A stretch of 64,000 bases of DNA from Atrichornis clamosus (Eukaryota; Chordata; Aves; Passeriformes; Menuridae): positions 124,001 through 188,000 of the forward strand of contig WBMZ01005377.1 in the NCBI GenBank assembly GCA_013400975.1, given 5' to 3'. The position numbers were made by a program, and so were the translations under genes. Every line of letters begins with the position of its first letter. Position 1 is the first letter of the stretch. Under the pieces are notes generated by a model. The model made no database searches and had not been told where the DNA came from. It was given only the letters and a program-made list of their open reading frames with translations. Of this stretch, positions 12,370-23,675 are shown piece after piece.

Positions 12370-14442
12370 ACAGATGGACTCATGTGTTCAAAACCCAGAC
12401 CTCAGTAGTGCAATGCAGAGCAAGAGCAGAGGGATTGTTTGATGCTAATAGCAGGGAAAGGTTATTCCCCCTGACTCATGTCAAATAATGTCACTTATTC
12501 AAATTAGGAGGGGTTGTCATATGCATTACTTAGATTGCTTTGGTTGGATTTTTTTTTCACTTTGAAGGACCTGGAGAGGAACTGTGATGTTACACAAGAC
12601 CTGTAAGTATTGTCCATGCCGGTAATGTGGCAGGATGTAGAAAAATGGGAGGCAAAGTCAGCTACGAGATAGCCAGCATTTCCCTAAAAACTTGCACCTA
12701 GGGGAGTGACGACTGCTAGCAGCTTGGCGTTAGATGAGAAAACAAATTGATCTTGTTCCCAATTCTAGTGGACACAGCACAAAAACCACCGTGGTTTTTG
12801 CAGGTTTTTGTACTGCTAATGCTGTCCTTCAGAAGGGGAAAAGCTGTGGCAAAGGAAGTATCCACTCACTCTTCCATCCAATGGCTAGGATGAATCAGTG
12901 AAGCCCTAAGGGGGGATCTGGCTGCTGTTACCCAGGCTTCTCTGCCCTGTGTAGAAACAGGGCAAATGATTTCATTCTCCAGAGCTTTCGTTCCTGTATC
13001 TTCCTTGAGCAGGAAATTAATACAAAAATGGAAAGTAGTTTGCCACTAACATGGCAGTGATTATCTGACAACCAGACTCGGCATCCATTGAAGTCAAAAG
13101 AAAAAGGGGGGAAAAAAAAAAAAGCATCAACTTCCAAGGGCTTTGGCTCAAGGCCTAGGAGAACCTCTTCAAATTTCTGAGGATTGCTAGGCTACTGAAA
13201 AATAATGTACGTACAGTGCTTCAGTGTACATATGTTGCTTTGATTATTTCATGGATATCACGTGCTTTGATGTTGGAGGCTACATAAAGACCGCCAAAAA
13301 AGATCTGTTAACTAATGACTGTTTATGCTGTAGTAGGCAAATGCTGAAACTGAATTTGGCCTTTTTCCCCTGGGACGGAATCCAAATAAATGTCATGAAG
13401 TAACTGCACAAACAGCACTCACTGGAAAAAAAAGGTCTTTGTTTCACTAATAAGCTCTTTTAAGGAACAATGGATACAGTTTCTCAGTTTTCTTTGCATC
13501 TGACAAAATAAAGCAGGCAAGAATTCTATTTTAAGGCCATTTGAATGAAAGCAATGAAAATTGGTTTGCTTAACAAAGGTAACTTGACTAACTGTTTGTT
13601 GTCGTTAGGAAGATGTGAGAAGCCCTATGAATGTTTCTTAATTCCTGAAAGAATTGCATGGCTGTGGAGGTTTGCTTGTTTGCTTGTCTGGGGAGGGCAG
13701 TTGGGTTCCAGCACATGAGGCAGATTTCATGGGCCAAAATACACCCAAGAGTTGTAAAGTAGTCAGAGGATGCTGGTGTGCAGGAATCTACAAGAATATG
13801 TTTTTTGTAGGAATGCTACACTGTCTTTTACTTCTGATTCTTATTGAACTGCAGGTTGGGTAACTGATTTCTGTAATTCCTTAGTAGCTTTCAATGCCTG
13901 TGCTACCAATTTTGGGACAAATGCTCTTTTAGTTGAACATCTTGGAGCCAGATTCCTCCTGGTGTCTGGGTACCTCTACATGCATTACATACTGGAGGAA
14001 CTGCTAGTTTCTGAGCCATGGATAGAATTCTCCAAATCCAGCCATGTCACCAGAAAAAGTTACAGTCTTTAGCTACTCGCTGTGCCTGCCCTGCCAAAGG
14101 CTGCTGCCCTCTCCATCCACTCGCACAACAACTTGTCTAGGAGCTCCCTCATTTGTTTTAAGCAAAAATCAGCTCCATTTGTTTTGCTCCTCGTTGGTCT
14201 GTGCCTGAAGCTGCGCCATGTAGGAAGTGTTCATACAAAGTGTTCAATGAACACATCAGTGGGGGTGATCCTTAATGAGGAGAGCATGGAATGGTGCTGA
14301 GCAGCTGAGAGTAGTAACCCCTTCCAACTCACAGCAGGGTCCCAAAGAGGACATCTGTTCATGGCTTCTGTCTGCAGCTCCTTTGTAGGTCTGACCAAAG
14401 TGCTTCTGGCAAAAAAAGTAATTCCTACTGGGGAAGGGGGGA

Positions 14443-14473
14443 AATAAAGTCAAAAAAAAAAAAAAAAAAAAAG
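14443..14473 (+). repeat. A22 homopolymer next to AATAAA
   Basis: AATAAAGTC is followed directly by 22 adenines and then GGAGGGGG. A poly(A) tail beside an AATAAA motif suggests the 3' end of a retroposed transcript or LINE, but no parent sequence is recognisable upstream. The signal-to-tail gap of only a few bases is shorter than usual for mRNA cleavage. It may equally be a simple poly(A) microsatellite. Confidence 0.45.
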
Positions 14474-15946
14474 GAGGGGGAAAAAGTAAAATGGTGCCTC
14501 TAGTGAAGAAAGTGATGTTTCATCCACTGAATTCAGTGAATATGGGACTTTACACAAAAATATCTAGTTCAGGATTTCTCACAGAAAACTTCTTTTGAAT
14601 TGAGATTTCAATTTCTAGATTTACATGTTTTTCATGACAAAAAAAATGGCTTCTCCACCACTTCTAACACTTACCACTATACTGCAAAAAAATAAAACAA
14701 ACCAACCAGGAGCAGGCTTTACTCCCACTCAGCCTGTAAAGACTTCAGCTCCAAATCCTTACTGTACAATTTGACCCTAGCAATTTAAATGGTGAACTGC
14801 ATTTAAATGGATGGGTATGACTGTAGCCACCAGTCCCAGCCTGCAATCTGTAGTGGTGGAAAACCTCACTTCCACATGGCTCATCTGCTGTTAAGTGTGG
14901 AGAACAAGATGTTTACCGCCTGCTCTTTGCAGCACAGGAGGCTTGCCCCTGCCATCAACTCAAAGGCACTCAGTTTTCCGCCCACTCCAGCTACCACTTA
15001 GTGCTTCAGAGCACAGCCCTGATGTGAATGCATGAATGTGTTAGCTAAATGATTTCTATTTCTTAAAATAACCACATTACAGAGGGGCAACATTTATGTT
15101 TTGCTGTTTGTGTTTAGCTCAGAGCATTGTAATTTCTGATTTCTTTCCCCTGTAAATATCTATTTAAAAAACCCAGCTTCAGCATACATGCTTCAGTTAA
15201 CATTAAATTTCAATAAATATCTCTCAGCAGATTTTCTATGTTAAATAATTTGACAATCTATTGGTGTAAGACTTTATCAAGGGAGTTTTAAACAGCATGG
15301 AGTAGATCCCCGCAGAACTCTAGAGCTTCTCCACAATTACCCCTGTGTGTTGCTTAAAAAACATTTTCAGAGCAAACTGCATTTTCCATATTTAAAGCAC
15401 ACCATCTCTTATTTCTTCAAAGGGGTGAAAAACATGGACCTTAATGAAGGCATAAATCCTTGGTGTTTAATCTTTCTAAAGAAATGCAGTAGTGTTTGCG
15501 CAGGGAGGAAATTATGAAAAAAATCAGTAACTACTGAAAAAACGCAGAATATCTCAATATCACCATTTATATAAACATCAGAAGCTGTTTGCTTTATAGT
15601 AAAGAATACAAGAAACTGACTTTTATCTCTTCCCCTGCAGCTTTCAGTAAATAGTAGTCTCAGAATGAAATTCTCTTCGGTGTCAACTGTGAAACCATAC
15701 TATGATGCCATAGTCATAAGGATGGTTCCAGCTTCAGTATAGCACTGCAGAATAAGCAAGAAATATCTTATAAGTAGGGCCTGTTAAAAGAGGAAAGGGT
15801 ATAATTTAAGGATCAGTATATAAATAAGTTGTAACTCTTTTTTTGAATCTATATTGCTTTTCCTAAATGTACTAAAACTGTAAAGTAATATCAGTGGAAA
15901 ATTGCAGCAGAATGATTTGTTTTCATAGTTCATTTATAGTTAATTT

Positions 15947-15965
15947 CCTGTACTAGTAGTACAGG
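15947..15965. repeat. 19-bp palindrome
   Basis: CCTGTACTA, a single central G, then TAGTACAGG: nine-base arms matching exactly, with looser extension into TTT/AAAA on the outside. No context for a regulatory role. Confidence 0.6.
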
Positions 15966-18394
15966 GAAAATGATTTAGCAGTGAGTCTAGTGTGAATTCC
16001 TTACAAGAAACCAAAAGATAAATAGCTTACTCCCCACTGCCTAAAGATTTGAGAGTGTGGATGAACTGAATTAATAGAATCTTTGGAGTCTTTGTGTGCT
16101 GCAGTATGGAAGGCATGAAAGGTATTCCTCCACTGTGCAGTTTGTTTTCTGTACATGTTCTCCAAGAAGGCAGCCTAGAGATAATACAGGACAAATTACC
16201 TTCAACTTCGAAAATCACAAAACTGCTTTTAAGTTCTCTTCAGGTGCAGCAGAAGGCTGTGGGCTTCCTGCCCTCTGCCTGGGGGAAAACTAAAGGTGTC
16301 CCCCCACAACATTTGGCAGTCAGATGAATCCAGAAAGGGCTTTTGCAATGCTCTTTTCTTTCCTGCAGAGATATGTGGTGTTATTCTCCATATGCATGAG
16401 CTCAGCTAAGTGCTAAGTCATCCTCCTAATTTCTTCTCCGGAAGCCAGAAGGATATTTGTTGTGGGGGGTGACTCCTCTGTCTGAGTGCTTCACTGCTGT
16501 TACGCTGAGGCTGCTTTGCGCTTTCTTTGTCCGTCTCTCAGCTGTTGCTCAGCACTAACATGCTGGCAGCGTCCATTCGAGGGAAGGAAGAGAAGCAGGA
16601 AAGGGGTGGATTTCTCATCAGCACTTGGCAGGATTTTTATTTTGGTATAATTTGTCCCATTTTTAAAACAAACATATGTAAGTAGAGGAGGGTATATATA
16701 AATACTCTACTGAAATACATGTAGGTAAAGAGACTCAACATATCCCACTCTTTTCTCATTGGTAAACTAAGCAGACTAACAAGTACCTATTAATGGTTCA
16801 TGGCTGCTCCCCACTTTTTCTGCCCTCCAGCTGTCTGTTTTTGAATAATAATTTGCATTTCCTCCCAAACCTCTTCTAAAAAAGATCTAAACCTCACTGA
16901 TCCTGAGCTACTCTGACTAGAGAGGACTGGACTGAACCTGCTGACCAGCTGCTGTTGTAGCTCTGAAAAACAAATAAATTCACCTCCCACACATTTGCTC
17001 CCACACATTTTCTTTCATCAGTTACATATGAGATACAGTACAAATGGGGTGGTCTCAATTATGAAGATCAGAGGAGTTACATGATTAAGGCTGCTTCTCT
17101 ATTTCATTGATATCAAAAAGTAAAATATACATTATGCTTTCTTACCTAGTTCACAAAGCTTTTCTATACTGGAATTTATAAATATAAGTTTAAATTCTCA
17201 AATCAAAACATGAAGCAAGCAAATACATCAGTGTAATAAGGTACTAAAACTTCATTTTTCATTTTGTAGAGGATAACTGTGGTTCTTTGATATTGGGTAT
17301 TAAACCAGTGGTTCGTGTTCTTGACTAACAAAATGCAGTTGAAGCTATTGATAAACCAAAATGTCTGTTGATAAGATAACCTTTGTCATTTGGGTCTGTT
17401 CACCTATATCCACCTGGAAAATAAGGATCAACCAATCTGGTATCAAAGAGTTGAAAAGTTTAATGATACTGGCAGCTCATTTTAAAAGGATACTTAATGA
17501 TGAAGTACATTAAGGGATGTCAGTTGTTATCTTGGTGGTGGATATTGTCCATCAGTCTAAGACAGGAGCTCAGTGCTCACCATCTGATTAGTGTTGTTAC
17601 GGAATCAAAAGGCTGAATGTTGAATTAAGCTAAGCAGCAATTAACTGTACTTCCTTTTAATCTTTTCAGATATGGCAATTTATTAGCATACGGGTTCATT
17701 GCATGACTGTTAAGATGCTGGCTTAACTCTGGAAGGTGCAGAGAGTTTCAGCTGAACAGCTGACAAGTCTCACAGTACTACATTTATACTTCTATAGTAT
17801 TTCTGAAAACATTGCCCTTGACTTGACTGGAGTAGGGTCAGGTCCAGGTTTGGCAGAGATGTGTGAGAAGGTCAGCGAGACTCAGTGTGTGGCTGGATGG
17901 GGATAGCAGTGAAGTAGGAACTGCTTGTATACCTGCCTTGATGAACTGCTGTCAGTATTTAGGGTATTCAGCCACATACATGCGGTCTTATTAAAATTAG
18001 GCAAGTAGTTAAACTGTGAGGATAAAGAGGTTTGCAGTGAATGTACAAATAAAAAACACTGGCTGCTTCCTACCAAAACAGATGGCACTAATATTTGTAA
18101 ATTAATTGAAATAAGTTGACGATGACTTAGTAGTGAAGGTCAAGGAAACTTAGGCAGGTTTGGATTATCCAGCAGCTGGAGAAGGTTATCTTATTTGCAC
18201 TGTTTCCCCACATAACTGTAAAATGACTACTGCTGAAATCCATAGCAGCTCTGTTTATTTATTTTAGACGTGTAAAACTGACATTTATATTATAGTAGGA
18301 AACAATATTGTAATGACTTCCCAGTCAGGGAATAGGGTAATTATTGGACATACAGGAGCCACCACTCACATGGACAAGAGTGACCTATTTGAAA

Positions 18395-18830
18395 TGCTGT
18401 GTATGGATTGCCAGAGGGGCTTGACAAGTTCCCTGCTAAAGGATTCTTAAATCATCTCACAACAGTCTCATGGATCCCCCACAGATCTGAAAGATGGGAA
18501 GCAATGGCAGTGAGTGGCTAGGGAGGTAGGGTGTATTCCCACAGGGATCTGGCCTGGAGCTTGAGTTGTAGTCATAGGTGATCTGCACAATGGTGAGCTG
18601 ATAGTATTTTCTAGTGATCTAAGATTATTTTAGCTACTGGCATTTAAAACTAGTTGTGTGCATGATGCTGAATGGCAGATGAAATTCAGTGTAAGTAAAT
18701 ACAAAGCAACTCATACGCAGAGAAACATTCCTGCCCTATACAAGGCTTGCACTGAATTAGCTGTTACCACTCAGGGAAGAGATGAGGAGTCCCTGTAGAT
18801 GAAAGTTTCCTTTCACTCCCCAGATGCTGT
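18395..18830 (+). pseudogene. Ancient CR1/L3-type LINE ORF2 fragment (RT C-terminal part)
   Basis: Decayed reverse transcriptase coding sequence of an old non-LTR element, distinct from the young CR1 tails elsewhere. The landmarks run in correct order: GGGGCTTGACAAGTTCCC (phenylalanine-aspartate-lysine 'FDKVP' type segment), CCCACAGGGATCTGGCC (the 'PQGS.LG' segment), CATAGGTGATCTGCACAATG (the 'I.NDL' segment), then GGCAGATGAAATTCAGTG ('W.MKFS') and TTAGCTGTTACCACTCAGG. Internal deletions remove the catalytic FADD-type region between the last two groups, and frameshifts break the frame. The slow-decaying pattern and gaps point to an ancestral amniote insertion. Family (CR1-L or L3) is inferred from remembered motif order, not from a search. 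Confidence 0.65.
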
Positions 18831-19641
18831 AGAGAGAAGAATTAGGAATGGCACAGAGAATGAAACAAACGTCTTATACATAATAAATATTTTATTAATA
18901 TAATACAGAACAAATGTAGATTTCCAAAGCAGTGACGTGGTGCAAGGGTGGAAGCCCTGCTTTATCCAGTGTTTGAGTATCTGCCCTGCAGACAGGTGAG
19001 GGCTTTGAGCCATGATGCCTGTACTGACATCCACATCCCTGGAGTGGCAAAGTGCTCCCTGCTGCTTACTTCTGTAAGTCCAGCAGCTTCACCAGAGGGG
19101 CAGTTAGGGGTAGTATCTTCTTTTATCACCATAGTAAGAATTTCTCAGCAACTTCTGTCCAAAAGGGTTTTCATCAGATGTAGAATTTGCGGTGCTTGAG
19201 TCCATTTAGTTAATGGTACAGGAGCATGCCTTAACTTGTTATTTTACGTTACACAGTTATATAAGTCTAACTCTCAGATACCTATTTTATTTTAAAATAT
19301 ACATTATTTTACAAATACATTTCACACATGTACCACAGGCATTTCCAGTATTTGTGTATTGAACAGGTGATGGTGGACTGAACTGTGACAAGAGCTGCTC
19401 TTGCTGAGCCAGTGCCCAGGCAGCAGAGTGAAATCCTGCACTGTACTCAGTACTATCCTGTCGTGTTCTGGAACACCTCTTACTTGGAAAACATTTTTCT
19501 CATTGAAATTTCTCAATTACTTCTATTTTAATGGGTTTTTTTGTTTGGGTTTTTTTGTTTCGGTAGTTGTAACCAAGAGCCCCTACCTGCCTTTCTGTGT
19601 AATACCATTCTATGCCAACTAAACAAAAAGTGTTGTTTAGG

Positions 19642-19675
19642 TGCAGCCCCACCTAACTTGCAGCCCCACCTAACA
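19642..19675 (+). repeat. 17-bp tandem duplication
   Basis: TGCAGCCCCACCTAACT is followed by a second near-identical copy (last base differs). A small replication-slippage duplication about 90 bp from the TG microsatellite. Confidence 0.8.
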
Positions 19676-19759
19676 CTGCTTTCCCTTTCTCTCCTGGTTT
19701 GTGCTTTCCTGACCATTGATTAGCCCTCTGGCAGCACGAGGTTTGTGAGCATTGAAATG

Positions 19760-19762
<3 letters not shown>

Positions 19763-19800
<38 letters not shown>
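19763..19800 (+). repeat. (TG)19 microsatellite
   Basis: Nineteen uninterrupted TG units, followed by a CGCGTGC variant. Read on the minus strand it gives a Thr-His repeat in a short open frame that is not a gene. Likely length-polymorphic. Confidence 0.97.
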
Positions 19801-19804
<4 letters not shown>

Positions 19805-20453
19805 TGCACTTGAGTGCACATAGGTGTGGAGGGGAAAGGGGGCACAACTTTATTAACTTAACAGAAGGAGCATTTGGGCTCAGTTTTATCTGGAGCACCC
19901 AGCAGAGCTAGTAGCTACGGGAGTTTATCACATTGCTGGTATGTTTATAGTGTAGTGTGGAAGGAATTGGAATAAATGCCAATTACTCTATTAATACTAG
20001 CAATTAGTTTTTATACCCTACATTCATTTTATGCTCTTCATAAGAAAATGTAATCAATGCAGACTACCTTAACTTTCAAGTGTCTAAGTGTGGTTCATTC
20101 CAAGGGTTAACCATACTTGTAGTTTACTGTATTAGTCCCAGTTGTATTTGACATTAAAATGTTTTTATAGCACAACCAAATACCAGCATATTTGCGGTTG
20201 CAGTCAGATGTTTTTAACTATATTGGATATAACCCACAATGGTTTCAGAAGATATTTCCATTGTTTTAGCCAGATTTAGAGAGGCTGGATTAAGCTGTGG
20301 CCCAGTGGTGTTTACATATGTGAGTATCAGTCTTAAAGGGCAAAGAATATGATGTTCCATAAACCTTTATACAGAAATAAATACCTTGCAGCAAAAATGT
20401 TTTTCTAAGATCAGTTACTATTTCAACTATAATGACCTGCTTGGAGAAGGTCA

Positions 20454-20520
20454 GGGGCCAAATTCTTCTCTCATTTACACTGGCGTAAATCCACAGTAAT
20501 GTAAGTGCAGGATTTGGGCT
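20454..20520. repeat. Ancient amniote interspersed repeat ('TTACACTGGCGTAAAT' type)
   Basis: The run GGGGCCAAATTCTTCTCTCA, then TTTACACTGGCGTAAATCCA and CAGTAATGTAAGTGCAGGAT follows the layout of a widely dispersed reptile/bird repeat in which TTACACTGG..GTAAAT half-sites are mirrored. Only part of the mirror is preserved. Assigned from remembered pattern. Confidence 0.5.
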
Positions 20521-21086
20521 TGGGAGTTTAAAACTTTGGAATTAATTTTCCCCTGACCTGCAAAATTTAATGCAATCTATTCTGTTTGAGCTGTTAATTT
20601 AGCAAACTATTCCATGGATAAGATCCTGATAAACTATATAACATGAGAAATAAATTCAGTCAGAGCTTCAGGGCAGACTGTAGTCCTGGGCAGCCCTTGT
20701 TTTAATCGTCTCTTTCTAAAAACAAAGCCCTCCCAGTGTTGATCTGCCAAAAGGCTTGTTCGGGTCAGAGATGTTACTGTTTAGGCAGAATATACACATG
20801 TATATATAGTTATATATGTCAGTAATGGACTGAAGTTCTGATCCAGCTTTACAAGTGTACCAGTCCCCAGAAATCCTCAAATTGTAACTGCCAGTGCAAA
20901 CACCCCTCAGTCTTTATCCATCTTCTGGTTGAACCAGTGCTCCAGTTCATATATATTCCTAATTTTTGCAGTTCAGTTTCAGTTTTAAACTTCGTGGACT
21001 TTTCCCATATAATCTGTAACTTCCAACTGCAATTAGAATTTCTGTTCTTTACAGCTTGTAACGAACAGCGTCTTAATAACAGCTAA

Positions 21087-21325
21087 TTTAGTACCAATTT
21101 GAACATAAAAAACTATTGATACTGTGTAAATACGAAGGATAATTTTTTAAAATTGCATACCTGATTTCTATGAGTGCAGTGTGTACACAAGGCAATCAAA
21201 TTACTCTTGAAAAGAGTAGCAAATATTTTGTAGCTTAAAATAGTAAGTTATTTAACGTAGTTGAGCTCAAAACCAGGTTAACAGATCCTGTGTTAGAAGC
21301 ATCCCTTGAAGCAATCAGCTGTCTT
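21087..21325 (+). repeat. Left copy of direct repeat flanking the ERVL remnant
   Basis: Starts at TTTAGTACCAA and ends near AGAAGCATCCCTTGAAGCAA. It aligns with 23676-23885 over shared blocks such as GATAATTTTTTAA (gapped in one copy), TGAGTGYAGT, ATATTTT.TAGCTTAAAATA and TGTGTTAGAAG. About three quarters of aligned bases match by eye, with indels of 10-25 bp. It is not LTR sequence; it lies just outside the LTR end. Confidence 0.7.
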
Positions 21326-21339
21326 AGACTCTGGACATT

Positions 21340-21861
21340 CCCCTGCCTCAAGTTCTATTCACTCACTCACCCCTACCCTCAGTGAGATGAGGGAAGGTAT
21401 TGGGGAACAGAAAAGGTAAAATTTGTGAGCCGAGACCGAGGCAGTTGAAATGGAAGGGGAAATAATCATAATAATAATAGAATATACAGAACAAGTGAGG
21501 CACAGTGCAGTTGCTCACCACCTGCTGACTGCTGTCCAGACAGTTCCCAAGCAGTGATTGGCTCCTCCCAGCCAACTTCCCCCAGTTTATATACTGGACA
21601 TGATGTTCTGTGGTGTGGAATATCCCTTTGGCCAGTTGAGTCAGCTGTCCTGGCTGTGTCTTCTCTCAGTTTCTTATGCCTTCCAGTCTACTCACTAGTG
21701 GAGTGGTGTGGGAGCTGAAAAGTGCTTGACTTAGTATAAACACTGCTTAGCAACAACTAAAACATTAGTGTGTCAACATTATTCTCCTCCTAAATCCAAA
21801 ACACAGCACTATAACGGCTACTAGGAAGAAAATTAACTCTATCCCAACTGAAACCAAGACA
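21340..21861 (-). repeat. ERVL LTR (3' LTR of the minus-strand provirus)
   Basis: On the minus strand the LTR begins TGTCTTGGTTTCAGTTGGGA (ending at 21861 on plus) and contains the conserved stretch equivalent to plus-strand TTAGCAACAACTAAAACATT (about 21748-21767), a TATA box and an (ATT)n-rich downstream part (plus AATAATCATAATAATAATAG near 21462-21481) characteristic of this LTR family. The terminal CA end near 21340 is eroded, so that boundary is uncertain by about 20 bp. Confidence 0.8.
21586..21593 (-). promoter_or_regulatory. LTR TATA box
   Basis: TATATAAA on the minus strand, within CCAGTATATAAACTGG, about 270 bp into the LTR from its U3 start, where the promoter of this LTR family lies. 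The motif is intact although the provirus is dead. Activity is not implied. Confidence 0.6.
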
Positions 21862-22262
21862 GTATCGATCCTTTATTCTATACCATTCATGTCACGCCCT
21901 GGCCTCACTCTTTCCAATACATCCTTTCTTGTCTTTTGGTATATACACACAGGTATCATTCCCTTCGTCTATGGGCCATCCCTTTAAAATGTCCATGGAG
22001 TTCATTTAGCCAATGACTTCGGAATCTATCTGTCATAGCAGTCCAGAGGGCAGGAGAAATGGTCTGTGGTGTTGGATTGTTGCATGCTGAAGCCAGTTCT
22101 GGTTCCATCACCACTGTTCTTGTGTGGTTCTATTATTGCTGGCCTTTGCCCAGTTTCTTCTGGTGTCATTCTTTATTAATGTGGGCAATTGATACTGCAG
22201 ATAGCAACCATAGTAGTGATGACATACAGTATTATATAGAATTAACATTGTACTGTTCAAAT

Positions 22263-22440
22263 CATTGGCTATTCCCACCCAGAATCAAACCCCCTTGGGG
22301 AACACATAGCAAACTTCCCCATTCTCATGCATCACCCATGATGTGCATCCAGGTCCCTGAGCAAAAGGAATCCCATGGATGTATTTGCCTTTGCCTGACA
22401 GGGATAACCCTAGCTAGCGTGTCCTTCCCAGCATATTTTT
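22263..22440 (-). pseudogene. ERVL pol remnant, C-terminal segment
   Basis: Minus-strand coding remnant immediately upstream of the noncoding 3' region and LTR, in the place expected for the end of integrase. Translation gives a broken frame with a stop in the middle. The plus-strand 127-codon open frame over 22059-22442 is its shadow. Assigned mainly by position, so moderate confidence. Confidence 0.5.
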
Positions 22441-22489
22441 AATGTGCCTTACAGGGCCTTTATCCCTTTCTTTAGTATGTAATAATTTT

Positions 22490-22912
22490 GATTGGGCATG
22501 GCCAGCCCAATTGGCAGTTTCTGTGACCTGTCATGGGGGACTCCACGCAGCAGCCTTCCTCCTCTGATGTTTTCCTACAGTACAACAGGACCCATCAGTA
22601 AACAAGGCATATTGCTCCTCATTTTCCAGTAGTTCATTAGTTCATTATACAGTGAAGCTTCTTCAGCACGTCATCATCTCCTTTGGTGACACTCTAAAAT
22701 GTTTGTCTTCTGGCCAATCCATTATCACTTCCAAAATTCCTGGGCAACTGTGATTTCTTATTTGAGCCCACTGTGTGATCAGTGTAACCCACTTGTTCCA
22801 CACAGCATCAGCTGCATGATGTGCAGAGGAGACCCTGCCTTTAAATATCCAGCCCAACACTGGCAGTCGGGATCCCAAGAGAGGCTGTGCCTCAGTACTA
22901 CTCCCTCCTGAA
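22490..22912 (-). pseudogene. ERVL pol remnant: RT-RNase H linker and RNase H start
   Basis: The frame 22663-22878 (71 codons, minus) carries a histidine-histidine-alanine then tryptophan-asparagine-lysine-tryptophan pattern typical of the segment between RT and RNase H in bird ERVL pol. After a frameshift and stops, the motif FTDGSC follows at 22602-22585, which contains the first catalytic aspartate of RNase H. The rest of RNase H and nearly all of integrase are deleted before the C-terminal segment. Non-functional. Confidence 0.7.
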
Positions 22913-23146
22913 GCATCTTGAACCCCCTCCTATGTTGCCAATATTTCTTTCTCAGTTGGAGTATAGATACTCAATATCCCTGACCCCAAAACCTTGAGTC
23001 TCCCCTGGTGCTTTCTGCCAGAGGCTCCAGGTAGGCCTGTTCTCCTCAGCTGCAGTGTAAAGCACATATTTTACATCTTGTCCTGCCCAGACAGACCCAT
23101 GGGCTACTGCATGAACTGTCTTCCATTTAACTGGTTCAAAGGCTTG

Positions 23147-23290
23147 TCATTGCTCAGGGTCCCATCTGAAATTGTTCTTCTTCTGCCTCACTTGATAGAG
23201 AGGGCTTACAGTCAGACTGTAATTTGGAATATGCATTTTCCCAAAGCCCACAATGCCTAAGAAAGCCTGTATTTCCTTTCTGGTAGTTGG
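23147..23290 (-). pseudogene. ERVL pol remnant: RT thumb region
   Basis: Minus-strand frame with the motif AFLGIVGF (23266-23243), the conserved beginning of the retroviral RT thumb/connection segment, ending at an in-frame TGA at 23149-23147. The polymerase active site that should lie upstream is missing, joined instead to an unrelated internal segment. Confidence 0.7.
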
Positions 23291-23675
23291 TGGAGACGAA
23301 GCTGTTATTTTGTTAATCACATCCACTGGGATCTGATGACCTTCGTCTTGTCATTTTACTGCTGAAAACTGGTTCTCCTGTAGAGGTCTCTTGGCTTTTC
23401 TTTGTTTTATGGAAAAACAGGCTTTCAGATGGAGGCAGGGCCCTCTAGTTCCAGGCATAGTATTCACTACTCACATCTTGTAAATACAAATCAGAAGTTC
23501 CTTCACCAAGATCAGGAGTAAGATTAGCCCTTCTACTCCATCTGGGAAACTGCCCACTGGAGCCTGGAGCAGCAATTTTCATGGAAGAGCCCCCTTTTGA
23601 GATTGTTTTTCCTTGCAACTCACATATCTGTGCCTCTATAGTCGAGGTAGATTTTCCATTCCAATTCCAGTGTTT
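23291..23675 (-). pseudogene. ERVL internal segment, unassigned (gag/pro side)
   Basis: Lies 5' of the RT remnant on the minus strand and includes an 83-codon open frame (23445-23696) rich in Gly/Ser with no motif I can name. By position it should derive from the gag-protease part of the provirus after a large deletion. It could instead be unrelated inserted sequence. Confidence 0.35.

Larger units (their letters stand above)
12370..18394. other. Unique AT-rich noncoding sequence
   Basis: No gene recognised; open frames are short and featureless. It contains the A22 tract, a 19-bp palindrome (both listed separately), a 14-bp tandem duplication CTCCCACACATTTG/T near 16984-17011, and an AT-rich block at 15050-15620. 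Confidence 0.55.
18831..21086. other. Unique noncoding sequence with simple repeats
   Basis: No exon is visible. It includes a microsatellite, a small tandem duplication and an ancient palindromic repeat (listed separately), plus an AT-rich stretch at 19970-20060 with several TAAT-type motifs of no proven significance. Confidence 0.5.
21340..23675 (-). mobile_element. ERVL-type endogenous retrovirus, deleted and defective
   Basis: A minus-strand provirus remnant. From right (5') to left (3') it has an unassigned internal segment, the C-terminal part of reverse transcriptase, a linker, an RNase H motif, the C-terminal part of pol and one LTR. The 5' LTR, most of gag, protease, the RT catalytic core and most of integrase are missing, and the remaining frames contain stops and frameshifts, so nothing here can be expressed as a working viral protein. 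Assignment to the bird ERVL group rests on the LTR text and pol segment order as I know them. No env is seen, consistent with that group. A 5-bp-type target duplication could not be identified because the right end is truncated. Confidence 0.8.

Noticed and set aside
17812..17850. Possible further copy of the old palindromic repeats (TTGACTTGACTGGAGTAGGG)
   Set aside because: Resembles the 'TTGACTTCAGTGGAGT' core, but no second arm or flanking blocks can be seen.
19653..19898. Minus-strand frame with a Thr-His repeat
   Set aside because: Direct product of the (TG)19 microsatellite.
22059..22442. 127-codon plus-strand open frame
   Set aside because: It is the antisense shadow of the ERVL 3' pol region, which reads on the minus strand.
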